Under the pieces are notes generated by a model that worked only from the letters and a program-made list of their open reading frames with translations, ran no database searches and was not told the origin of the DNA. This document shows, piece after piece, positions 8,330 through 15,677 of a stretch of DNA of 15,887 nt. A program made the translations under genes and the position numbers. Each line of letters begins with the position of its first letter. The first letter of the stretch is position 1. This stretch comes from Rickettsiales bacterium. Lineage in GTDB: Bacteria; Pseudomonadota; Alphaproteobacteria; Rickettsiales; Anaplasmataceae. The stretch lies in the NCBI GenBank assembly GCA_031266615.1, contig JAISAR010000045.1, positions 1 to 15,887 of the forward strand, written 5' to 3'.

Positions 8330-8410
8330 AGACCTGTTGCAAAAGGAAAGCTGCTGTTTTTTACGGTAGTCTATTTTCAAAAAAAATCTGATTTACTTTA
8401 CAGCAGGTCT
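8330..8410. repeat. MITE-like 81-bp element or insertion-sequence remnant with inverted ends
   Basis: The left end AGACCTGTTGCAAA and right end TTTACAGCAGGTCT are inverted copies with two mismatches in 14. The interior is short, AT-rich and non-coding. TAT lies immediately outside both ends, possibly a 3-bp target duplication. The ends look like those of an insertion sequence, but I cannot assign a family. Confidence 0.4.
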
Positions 8411-8491
8411 TATATTATTTTGGAACTTGTTTTTCTACTCTAACTGCCTATTCTGTAAAACCTAAAGAGGTATGCATAAAAACTACTTGCA

Positions 8492-8519
8492 TTGCTAATG
8501 TTATTCATTAGCATATAAT
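8492..8519 (+). promoter_or_regulatory. Promoter with an 8-bp inverted repeat in its spacer
   Basis: TTGCTA (8492-8497), a 16-bp spacer and a consensus TATAAT (8514-8519) lie 34 bp upstream of GTG 8554. The arms TGCTAATG (8493-8500) and CATTAGCA (8506-8513) form a perfect inverted repeat around a 5-base centre, filling the space between the two hexamers. That is a usual place for a repressor operator; it could also fold as a hairpin in DNA. Confidence 0.5.
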
Positions 8520-8553
8520 CAAATCTAATATAGGTTTCTATATAAAATAGGCA

Positions 8554-10123
8554 GTGGAATTTATGCTCAAAGTGGAGCGTTCAATAGATTACTTAGAAAA
8601 AGAAAAAAATAATTCAGAAGCTTCCAAAATATTAGAGAAAGTACAACGTATAGGACAAGCTTATAAATCTTCTGAACTTAAACGTTATCGTAGGTTTGAT
8701 AGTGATGGTGAAAGAGAGAAAAATACAGAGCTATTTTCTGCTATAAGAAATGGCAACCTGCAGAAAGTACAAGATCTTTTAAAAGCAGGAGTAAAGCTTA
8801 ACATCATTGATAAAAATAATAAAGATAATACACCTTTACACTATGCTGTTGAAAGGGATAAAAAAGAAATAGTTGAAAAATTACTGCAAGAGTGGAAGGC
8901 AGATGTTAACGCTAAAAACAATAAAGGTGATACACCTTTGCATATTGCTGTTTCCAGAAATAACAAAAAACTTGTATCGCTACTTCTAGATAAACAAGCA
9001 AGAAGTGATATCAAAAATAATGAGGGTAAAGCGCCATATGAATTAGCTAAAAATCAAGAGGTAAGCTATATTTTTAAACATAGGAGCTCTCATTCTTCTG
9101 ACTATAATGATATTATGAGTCAAGCCAATCTTAATGAGGAGTTGATAAAAATTGTTAAGAGTAGCACCTCAGAAAAACAAAAATCAAACGACATTGAAGA
9201 TCTTTTGAAGAAAGGAGCGAACATTAATTTTCAGGACGCTAATTATGAGTTAAATACACCGTTACATGCGGCTGTTCGCAAACAGGAACCTAAAGTAGTT
9301 AAGCTGCTTGTCAAAAATGGAGCAATACAAATCAAGAATAGTAAAGGTAAAATGCCACTAGATATTGCTAAAAGTCTTAATAACGAAGGTATTATTCAAG
9401 AATTAGGCAGAGCTTCACTTCTAAAAAGGGAAAATACTGGAGAAAACAAGCCAGAAATTGGTTCTTCTAAAAAGCCAAGAATTTCCTTCATGAAAAAAGA
9501 AGAGCCTGAAGGAACAAAAATCGAAGAGGATGAATCAAGAACATACCTTGCTTCTGGATTAAATAATACTCTTCATGGCAACATTTACCAGCTAAAATTG
9601 TTAATGTTATTTTTAAAGCGTGGACTAGATAAAAGCTACTCTTTTCGTTTGGCTACAGAGTAGAATAATGCTGAAAAATTTGATGATTTGGTGTTTATAT
9701 GTAATAATTCAAAATCAAAAAAAATATATCGTTTTTTGCAAGCAAAACACAAGCAAAATAAGGAGAATAATAAAATTGGAATAAGCGATTTACTCACAAA
9801 AAATAAAGATGGTGAATTTAATTTGGCAAAGTATTTCATTTCCTACTTAAAGATTAAATACAATCAAGACTTTACCAATGGTGAACTGAAAGATTTTGTT
9901 ATTTGTACCAACATTGATTTTGATCTAGATCAAAGCGGAACACAAGATGCAGTAAAAAAGTTGAAAGTGCAAAAAAAATAAAGGAAAGGAAATTTTGGTT
10001 GAAACAATTAAAGATAATGATGTCTTCTTTAAAGATGGCGGTGAGAGATATAAGCTTTCTTATGAAGTATATAACAATGTTGCAAAAAATAATATCATAG
10101 AATTCAGGAGGAAACTTAAATAA
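8554..10123 (+). pseudogene. Ankyrin-repeat gene with C-terminal restriction-nuclease-like domain, interrupted
   Basis: The first open part (8554-9663) encodes 369 residues: a coiled N-terminus, ankyrin repeats near residues 58-85, 91-120, 125-153 and 232-262 (DNTPLHYAVERDK, GDTPLHIAVSRN, LNTPLHAAVRK), a charged linker, then HGNIYQLKLLMLFLKRG. An in-frame TAG at 9661 stops it inside a domain that continues in the same frame to 9981 with EKFDDLVF, YRFLQAKHKQ and DFVICTNIDFD. The G-x-x-YQ, FDD and QAKH elements resemble the PD-(D/E)XK-like nuclease of DUF4297/Cap4 proteins. A second break lies at the run of eight A (9971-9978): frame 2 then reads VETIKDNDVFFKDGGERYK to a TAA at 10121. The N-terminal ANK piece may still be made, but the nuclease core (downstream of the stop) would not. 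The start could be GTG 8554 or ATG 8563. Related ANK proteins with an uninterrupted end of this kind are, from memory, present in Wolbachia and some arthropods. Confidence 0.75.
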
Positions 10124-10160
10124 CAAAATAAATACCCTTTAATATACACAGAAGGCATTC

Positions 10161-10193
10161 TATAGCTAACTTAAGTAACCAGATACAGCTATA
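10161..10193. terminator. Possible bidirectional stem-loop between convergent genes
   Basis: TATAGCT (10161-10167) and AGCTATA (10187-10193) can pair across a 19-base loop, followed on the plus strand by ACTTTTATTG. It sits between the end of the ankyrin pseudogene and the end of the 362-residue gene. The stem is AT-rich and the loop long, so a terminator role is weakly supported. Confidence 0.25.
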
Positions 10194-10255
10194 ACTTTTA
10201 TTGTTTAATAACATTTGTGCCATTCTCTCTAACTTGAGCTTATGGTTTAAAGTAC

Positions 10256-11344
10256 TTAATGACCAAGACCATAATTATTACTACAAATAGGTGGTCTTAG
10301 GCTTTCAAGATGACTATTTACTTTCAGCGAATCGTCCAAATCATGCTCTATTTTTTGTGTTTTTATCTCGAATTTAAATCCTAATTTTTCGCAGAATTTT
10401 TGAAAATATTCTTTAATAATATCAAACAAGTTTCTACTTTCCCCTTTATAATTTTTTAGTTCCTTAGGAATAGTAAGTAATAATTTGCCATCTTTATAGG
10501 TTACACCATCTTTACCATCTTGAGACTCAAGTACAAATTCAAGTGAAGTCGATAGATCGCATATTTTTTCTCCTGGGTTATCAAACTTCGTTACGGACAC
10601 TAACATATCAGATTTTACTTTTGTACTGATTGGATCAGCACAATCAATACACATTGTTTTATTCTTGCTATATTCCCCTTTTAATCCATATTCCAAGAGT
10701 GAACTTTCAAGAATAGGGATGCTTACAGCAAATTCATACCCCGCTTGGTTACAATTAGTGATTATTTCTTCTAAAATAGAGTCATTTGGAACACTTGCTT
10801 CTGCGTATTGGAACATTTCCTTAAAAACTTCTTTTACAAATGGGCGATAGTTCTTATTCTCATCTCCTACTTTTAGTAATAGATGCAGATGCTCTCTTCC
10901 AGCATTGTAAAATCTCTCAAAATCTTTCCCATATGAGGTGGTTTTCTGATAATCAGGAATTTCAGAATTTTTGCAGTGACTTTTCCATAATTCACATAAC
11001 GCATTATGTGCAAGTTCCTTTTCAAGATCCTTGAGGACTGAATCAACAAAAGCTCTACCATAATCTGTATCTATTTCTCTTTGTTTTTCTCTTGCGGTTT
11101 CAGTACTGTATATATCATAACTATTAAAAAGGTTGCTTTTGCGATATTGAGCTCCTTCCATTAACGCAGAGGTTAAAACTGTATCTATAATTTTTCCATT
11201 AATAACAAAGTTCATTCTTGGAAAATCGAAATACATTGTTTCACCAGAGTTTGCTGATTTATTGCTCTCACCAGCCTTTAATTCACTAAAACCAAATTCT
11301 TTAATTTTAGCCTTCAATGTAACTATTGGATTTGCCTCACTCAT
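10256..11344 (-). CDS. Conserved-looking protein of unknown function, 362 residues
   Basis: I do not recognise this family. The protein is soluble and charged, with no signal peptide, membrane segment or repeats. The N-terminal third has a beta-like segment (ETMYFDFPRMNFVINGKIID) followed by helical, Lys/Glu-rich stretches; the middle has REHLHLLLKVGDE and a pair of cysteines in MCIDCADP (a lone CxxC, too little for a zinc-site claim); the C-terminus ends CSNNYGLGH. ATG 11344 is supported by AGAGGGAG directly upstream and an extended -10 (TGG-TATAAT) at 11367-11375. It lies downstream of the small heat-shock gene on the same strand, but 212 bp away and with its own promoter, so it is probably a separate transcript. 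Intact length and good start signals argue it is a working gene, perhaps another secreted factor of the island; that is a guess from position. Confidence 0.8.
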   Translation of the reverse strand: MSEANPIVTLKAKIKEFGFSELKAGESNKSANSGETMYFDFPRMNFVINGKIIDTVLTSALMEGAQYRKSNLFNSYDIYSTETAREKQREIDTDYGRAFVDSVLKDLEKELAHNALCELWKSHCKNSEIPDYQKTTSYGKDFERFYNAGREHLHLLLKVGDENKNYRPFVKEVFKEMFQYAEASVPNDSILEEIITNCNQAGYEFAVSIPILESSLLEYGLKGEYSKNKTMCIDCADPISTKVKSDMLVSVTKFDNPGEKICDLSTSLEFVLESQDGKDGVTYKDGKLLLTIPKELKNYKGESRNLFDIIKEYFQKFCEKLGFKFEIKTQKIEHDLDDSLKVNSHLESLRPPICSNNYGLGH

Positions 11345-11366
11345 ACTCCCTCTTTCTTCAAAGTCA

Positions 11367-11375
11367 ATTATACCA
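11367..11375 (-). promoter_or_regulatory. Extended -10 promoter of the 362-residue gene
   Basis: On the minus strand TGG immediately precedes a consensus TATAAT (complement of 11367-11372), 22 bp before ATG 11344. No good -35 hexamer lies at 16-18 bp, as is usual for extended -10 promoters. Confidence 0.4.
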
Positions 11376-11556
11376 TAAGAGTTATTAATAGATTATTGAC
11401 AATATGTAAGCGTAACAAAGGCTTTACACTATCTGTATAATAAATACGCTAAGACAAAAATTTAGATCTAGAAAAGATAATGGAACTTTATTACATTCCA
11501 TCTATAATAATTTAAAGTAGCAAGCCTCAAACTAGAAGCCTGTTATTACTTACTGG

Positions 11557-12012
11557 TTACTTTACATCAATTCTCTTGATATGTTTCTCCGACTTAGGTA
11601 TGGTTACGTGCAATACTCCATCTGAAAAATTAGCAGACACTTTATCTTGCTCTACATTTACTGGAAGCTGAATAGACCTATAGAAAGATCCATAGTATCT
11701 TTCTTGATGGTAAAACTGCTTATCTTTTGACTCGTTATTACACGTCTTTTCACCCTTCACTATTAAGCTGTCGCCAGATATACTAATGTCTATGCTTTCT
11801 TTGGAAATACCTGGTAGCTCTAGCGAGAGACAATAGCTTTCTTTTGTTTCATAAAAATCGCAAGCTGGTAATAGACTACTACCTCTTCTGGAAAGCTCTG
11901 AGTCCCATCCTGTAAAGAAGCTATCAAATATGTTATCAACGGCTCTTTGTAGTCCTCTTACACTAAAGTTATCACGGTTATTGTTTTTATTTGAATGAAC
12001 TATATTACTCAT
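11557..12012 (-). CDS. Small heat-shock protein, Hsp20/alpha-crystallin family
   Basis: A 151-residue ATP-independent holdase chaperone that binds unfolding proteins in the cytoplasm and passes them to DnaK/ClpB. The N-terminus (about 1-45) is variable and includes the aromatic segment IFDSFFTGWDSEL, typical for substrate binding. The alpha-crystallin domain runs from about residue 47 (PACDFYETKESYCLSLELPG) to the end, with the hallmark near the C-terminus DGVLHVTIPKSEK. The short tail KRIDVK resembles the I-x-I/V oligomer anchor. Length is normal for bacterial IbpA-like proteins. ATG 12012 follows a full AAAGGAGGT ribosome site, and a TTGAAA-17-TATGTA promoter lies upstream. It is a housekeeping-type gene among effector genes; it may be a passenger or a marker of the island's edge. 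Confidence 0.93.
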   Translation of the reverse strand: MSNIVHSNKNNNRDNFSVRGLQRAVDNIFDSFFTGWDSELSRRGSSLLPACDFYETKESYCLSLELPGISKESIDISISGDSLIVKGEKTCNNESKDKQFYHQERYYGSFYRSIQLPVNVEQDKVSANFSDGVLHVTIPKSEKHIKRIDVK

Positions 12013-12041
12013 GTTGTACCTCCTTTCACTAATATATGCAT

Positions 12042-12070
12042 TACATAATCATTCTACTTACTAATTTCAA
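12042..12070 (-). promoter_or_regulatory. Predicted promoter of the small heat-shock gene
   Basis: On the minus strand TTGAAA (complement of 12065-12070) and TATGTA (complement of 12042-12047) are 17 bp apart and end 29 bp before the start codon. The -35 is close to the TTGAA core of heat-shock (RpoH) promoters, but the -10 does not clearly match, so either sigma factor is possible. Confidence 0.4.
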
Positions 12071-12134
12071 TCCTAAATCTAAAGTCAGAGCTTTTGTTAG
12101 ATGTGAAAAGTTGTTCCAATTTACTATGACTTGA

Positions 12135-12332
12135 TTATGAGAAAAAAATCTTATTTGGATTACCATGAGTAATGCTATAAACTAGATTAATTGTAGTACG
12201 TAGAGTTATTGCATTCCTCCCATTTCTTCGATTATTTTCTTCATCTTCATTTGATAAGTATTTTACTTTCCAAACTTGCCTCCAATGATTTATTTAATAT
12301 TCCCCAACTTTGAGTGCACTAAATTTGCTCAT
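12135..12332 (-). pseudogene. Short degenerate reading frame, unknown
   Basis: ATG 12332 follows AAGGGGAA, a good ribosome-site match, and opens MSKFSALKVGEY before a TAA at 12294-12296. The same frame then continues open for 52 codons (INHWRQVWKVKYLSNEDEE) to a stop at 12135. It may be a gene fragment with one nonsense mutation, or chance. I do not recognise it; other frames are also partly open. Confidence 0.2.
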
Positions 12333-12454
12333 TTCCCCTTAACTTGACACGTATACTTTTTTGAATATTCCCATAAAACCTTTAAAATAATCCTTAAATT
12401 ACTAAAGCCATTACTTAATGTTGAAAGCAGCTCGTTCTGCTATTCTTCCTTAAC

Positions 12455-15295
12455 TTAAACGTACTGTATTTGAGATATACTTGAGGTAATCACTACATCG
12501 TTAATATTAGTATTAGGATTACTGATGCTAAGAGGTTTACAAGCATCCATCAAAATTCTTAAGTCTTCGTTACTCAGGTAACTAAATATTTTTTCAGTAC
12601 AGTCATATGGTAACTCAGGAAAATTGTTAAAGAGAAAATGGAAAATTTTATTGCCTTGTTCAAGCAACTCTTTTCTTTCCATACCCTTTCTGAAATGACT
12701 TTCGATCATACTAGCATATATTGGAAATTTTTTTTTATAGTCGTCTGATTTTAAAACCTGCACTATATTTTCATTCCTCATATATATTGCTAACGAGCTT
12801 GTACCTTTTGCCAAGATATCATAAAATGAAATGTTAGGATTATTAATCTTCTCACTCTTCATCCTTGCTATTTCTTCCTCACATTCATCCTGAAAACCAC
12901 TTATTTCACCACTGCTACTCATTGATAGTAAATTTTTTTCACTTACATATAAATTTGCGGTTTTCATTTTAACTATTTGGCGTTTAAGAGCTTCAGCAGT
13001 TACTTCACACGAACAGACACCACGATCAGGATCGTAATAACCATCATCATCAGAGCTATAGTTGTTGAGTTGACTATGGAACGACCTTATTCCAGCCATA
13101 GCATGATCAAGAGGTGTATGATTATTTCTACTTGTAATATTAATATCAGAGCCGTACTCCAGAAGAGTGACAACAACTTCTACATGTCCTTCTTGAGAAG
13201 CAATGTGAAGTGCTGTTCTGCCATAATCATCTCTAGAGTCAATATTAGCACCAAATTTCAAGATAGTCTCAATAATTTCCTGATAACCTTTTTTAGCACC
13301 TAAGTGCAGTGGTGTAATGTCACTTTTAATTTTAGAATCAACTTTGGCACCGCATTCTAGCAATACTTTTACAACCTCTTTATGACCCTTTTGAGTTGCA
13401 ATGTGCAGTGCAGTGATTCCATCCTTTTGCTTAGCATTTACATTAGCTCCTTTATTCAAAAGCATCGTGCTAATTTCTTCATTTCCTCTTTGAGCAGAAA
13501 GATGGAGCGGTGTAATGTCACTTTTTACTCCAGAGTTAACATTTGCATTGTATTTCAAAAGAGCTTCAACAACTTTTACATATCCTTTTTGAATAGCAGC
13601 ATGAAGTGTTGTTACACCATTTTTAGTTTGAGCGTCTACACTAGCACCTTTACTTAGAAGCAGTTTAGCAATTTCTCCCTTAATATTAATATCAGGATCT
13701 TCATTAGTGAGAAATCCAAAAAAACCTTCACTTTCACTTAAAGCAGTAAAATGCAATGCTGTTCTTCCATATTTGTCACTAGCGTTAATATCAGCATCAT
13801 GTTGCAAAAGAGCTTCAACGATTTCTATGCATTCCTTCTTAACAGCAATATTCAATAGATCAGGACTATCTTTTATATTAGCTCTATTAGTTAAAAGTAG
13901 CTTGGTAATTTTTAAATCGGCATTCTCAATAGCATAAAATATTGGAGTTTTTCCGGTTTTATCTTGAGCATTTATATCAGCTTCATAGCTTATCAACAAT
14001 TTAGCTACTTCTTCCTGTTTGTTTTTGGCTGCACTATGTAAAGGTGTAAAACCTTCTTTAAATGTTGAATTGTATAACGTATTAACATCAGCACCATACT
14101 TTAATAGGTCTTCAATAATTTTCAAATATCCTTTTTCAACAGCAGCATGTAATAACTTAGGATTATTTGCATCTTCTGGGTTAACAATAAGGCCATATTC
14201 TAGAAGAGCCTCAACAATCTTTTTATACTCTTCTCCATAGCCGTGCACTGCGATTTTAAGAGAGCTTCTGTTACTTTGATCATTAATATCAGGACAGTAC
14301 CTTAAAACATCCTCAACAATTGTTAAATATCCTTTTTCAACAGCGAGGTGTAGTGTGGTTTTGCCATCTTTATCCTGATTATCAACTTTAGCTCCATGTT
14401 GTAAGAGCAGTTTTACAACTATTTTACGTCCTGTTTTGGTAGCAATATGAAGCGGCGTTAAATTACCATTTGTGCTAGCATTAATATCAGCACCTTTATT
14501 CAAGAATAATTTCACAGCTTCTTCATTACCTAGTTCAGAAGCAAAATGCAGTGGCGTATATCCTTCCTTCAATGTGAAAGAATGAGTACAAGCACCATGT
14601 TTTAGAAGATCTTCGGCAATATGTATATATCCTTTCTTAGCAGCAATATGAAGAGGGGTTATACTATCTTCCCCTTTAACATCAACATTAGCACCTCTAC
14701 TTAAAAGCAACGTGATAACTTCTTTACTACCTTTTTCAACAGCAAAGTGCAGTGGTGCATAACCTTTTTTCCATGTTGAAGTACACATACAATTAACATA
14801 AGCTCCATCTTTTAAAAGATGCTCAACAATTTGTAAACATCCTATCTCAACTGCAACATGAAGTAGACTTGTACCATCATTGTCTCTGGCATTAACATCA
14901 GCTCTATGCTTTAAAAGTAATTCAGTAACTTCCATTTTCTTATTTTCAATTGCATTGTGAAGTGGAGTTCTACCATATTGATTTTTAGCATTAATATTAG
15001 CACCTTTGTCTAGAATCATCTTAACAATTTCTATGTCGCCATTTATAACAGCAAAATGAAGAGGAGTATTAGAAGGCTTTTTATTTTTGCTGTTAACTTT
15101 AGAACCGCTTGTTAAAAGTAGCTTAGCAACTGCTGTATGTTTATTCTTAACAGCATCACAAAGTAAAACATATCCTTCTGACCATGCTTGTGAGTAAGAC
15201 AGCCCAAAAGAATTGATTAACTCCCTTGCTCTTTCTAGTCTTCCTTCACGAATCGCAGAAATTAAACTGTAGTTTACATCCTGATTACCTAGCAT
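12455..15295 (-). CDS. Large ankyrin-repeat protein with C-terminal PRANC (F-box-like) domain
   Basis: A 946-residue protein made of about 21 ankyrin repeats (residues about 8-735), most close to consensus (GRTPLHNAIENKK, GITALHIATQKGHKEVVKVLL). A linker with an acidic Ser/Asp/Tyr-rich stretch (about 740-757) follows. Residues about 803-920 look like a PRANC domain: DECEEEIARMKSEKI and SFYDILAKG, then an F-box-like end, FPELPYDCTEKIFSYLSNEDL. PRANC domains occur in poxvirus ankyrin proteins, where they recruit the host SCF ubiquitin ligase while the repeats choose the target, and in some Wolbachia and parasitoid-wasp proteins. By analogy this is a candidate effector steering host proteins to ubiquitination; this is inferred. 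ATG 15295 is preceded by GGAGGG nine bases upstream. The upstream region carries the same promoter segment as the ANK-OTU gene. A few repeats are degenerate (about 340-375, 475-555), but the frame is intact. Confidence 0.88.
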   Translation of the reverse strand: MLGNQDVNYSLISAIREGRLERARELINSFGLSYSQAWSEGYVLLCDAVKNKHTAVAKLLLTSGSKVNSKNKKPSNTPLHFAVINGDIEIVKMILDKGANINAKNQYGRTPLHNAIENKKMEVTELLLKHRADVNARDNDGTSLLHVAVEIGCLQIVEHLLKDGAYVNCMCTSTWKKGYAPLHFAVEKGSKEVITLLLSRGANVDVKGEDSITPLHIAAKKGYIHIAEDLLKHGACTHSFTLKEGYTPLHFASELGNEEAVKLFLNKGADINASTNGNLTPLHIATKTGRKIVVKLLLQHGAKVDNQDKDGKTTLHLAVEKGYLTIVEDVLRYCPDINDQSNRSSLKIAVHGYGEEYKKIVEALLEYGLIVNPEDANNPKLLHAAVEKGYLKIIEDLLKYGADVNTLYNSTFKEGFTPLHSAAKNKQEEVAKLLISYEADINAQDKTGKTPIFYAIENADLKITKLLLTNRANIKDSPDLLNIAVKKECIEIVEALLQHDADINASDKYGRTALHFTALSESEGFFGFLTNEDPDINIKGEIAKLLLSKGASVDAQTKNGVTTLHAAIQKGYVKVVEALLKYNANVNSGVKSDITPLHLSAQRGNEEISTMLLNKGANVNAKQKDGITALHIATQKGHKEVVKVLLECGAKVDSKIKSDITPLHLGAKKGYQEIIETILKFGANIDSRDDYGRTALHIASQEGHVEVVVTLLEYGSDINITSRNNHTPLDHAMAGIRSFHSQLNNYSSDDDGYYDPDRGVCSCEVTAEALKRQIVKMKTANLYVSEKNLLSMSSSGEISGFQDECEEEIARMKSEKINNPNISFYDILAKGTSSLAIYMRNENIVQVLKSDDYKKKFPIYASMIESHFRKGMERKELLEQGNKIFHFLFNNFPELPYDCTEKIFSYLSNEDLRILMDACKPLSISNPNTNINDVVITSSISQIQYV

Positions 15296-15350
15296 AACGA
15301 CTTGCCCTCCAGATTATAACATTTTCCTTATATTAATATAATCATAAGAT

Positions 15351-15589
15351 GATATATTATCCACAGTATATAATATAAGTCAAACCAGTTTAAACATAAT
15401 ATTTTTACTATCTTGCAATGTTTTAGTTTCTGTAATAAATTCAGGTGTTTACATACACTCCTTTAACGCAATAAATATGTCTAATAGAATCAAATGGTAA
15501 ACTTGTAGCTGTGATGCAGAGTATAAAGTAGCCCATGTATCAAAAACTTGTACTTTTTTCTACAATCTATTTTCCCTTAATTTGACTCC
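15351..15589. repeat. Duplicated upstream segment, copy B (other copy at 3505-3737)
   Basis: Collinear with the segment upstream of the ANK-OTU gene. Common blocks include GATATATTAT, ATAATATTTTTA, TTCAGGTGTTTACATA, GTAAACTTG, GCAGAGT and the closing TTGACTCC, each at nearly the same offset. A third place, 12332-12350, shares only the last block (TTTCCCCTTAACTTGACAC). Confidence 0.65.
15354..15383 (-). promoter_or_regulatory. Promoter with inverted repeat, upstream of the ANK-PRANC gene
   Basis: On the minus strand TTGACT (complement of 15378-15383) and TAATAT (complement of 15354-15359) are 18 bp apart. The arms ATATTAT (15354-15360) and ATAATAT (15370-15376) around nine bases repeat exactly the arrangement at the ANK-OTU promoter, although the nine central bases differ. 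The predicted leader is about 50 nt, longer than at the ANK-OTU gene. Confidence 0.6.
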
Positions 15590-15677
15590 ATGGCTTGCTG
15601 AAACTCAAATATTGTAACTGATTTAAGTATAATATAACATTAACTTAGGTTATATATAAATATTTCAATAGCATTAT

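Larger units (their letters stand above)
8171..8553. other. Intergenic region with a small inverted-repeat element and a promoter
   Basis: No gene seen. It contains a small hairpin CTCTA-AAAA-TAGAG at 8281-8294, an 81-bp segment bounded by inverted ends (8330-8410), and the promoter of the downstream ankyrin pseudogene (8492-8519). Confidence 0.5.
12013..12454. other. Intergenic region between Hsp20 and the ANK-PRANC gene
   Basis: Besides the Hsp20 promoter it holds a short broken reading frame on the minus strand (12135-12332) and a weak hairpin, AGCAG-6-CTGCT (12426-12441), 14 bp after the ANK-PRANC stop, without a clear T tract. No other gene is seen. Confidence 0.45.
15296..15677. other. 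Intergenic region upstream of the ANK-PRANC gene
   Basis: It holds the promoter of the ANK-PRANC gene within a copy of the duplicated upstream segment, and a 14-bp perfect AT palindrome (TTATATTAATATAA, 15328-15341) in the leader. Nothing recognisable is seen from 15590 to 15677. Confidence 0.5.

Noticed and set aside
8150..8380. 76-codon minus-strand frame
   Set aside because: It runs through the small inverted-repeat element and the end of another frame; its composition looks non-coding and it has no ribosome site.
9688..9981. Separate small gene of 97 codons
   Set aside because: It is in the same frame as the upstream ANK frame across the TAG at 9661 and continues the same nuclease-like domain, so it is treated as part of one broken gene.
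12977..14240. Several plus-strand open frames (12977-13303, 13382-13657, 13707-13937, 14019-14240)
   Set aside because: They lie opposite the intact ANK-PRANC gene, their translations are Ser/Phe/Ile-rich antisense of ankyrin repeats, and they lack convincing starts.
12455..15295. Ankyrin-encoding DNA as a CRISPR or tandem DNA repeat
   Set aside because: The roughly 99-bp periodicity comes from 33-residue ankyrin repeats and the units are diverged at DNA level; there are no short identical repeats with unique spacers.
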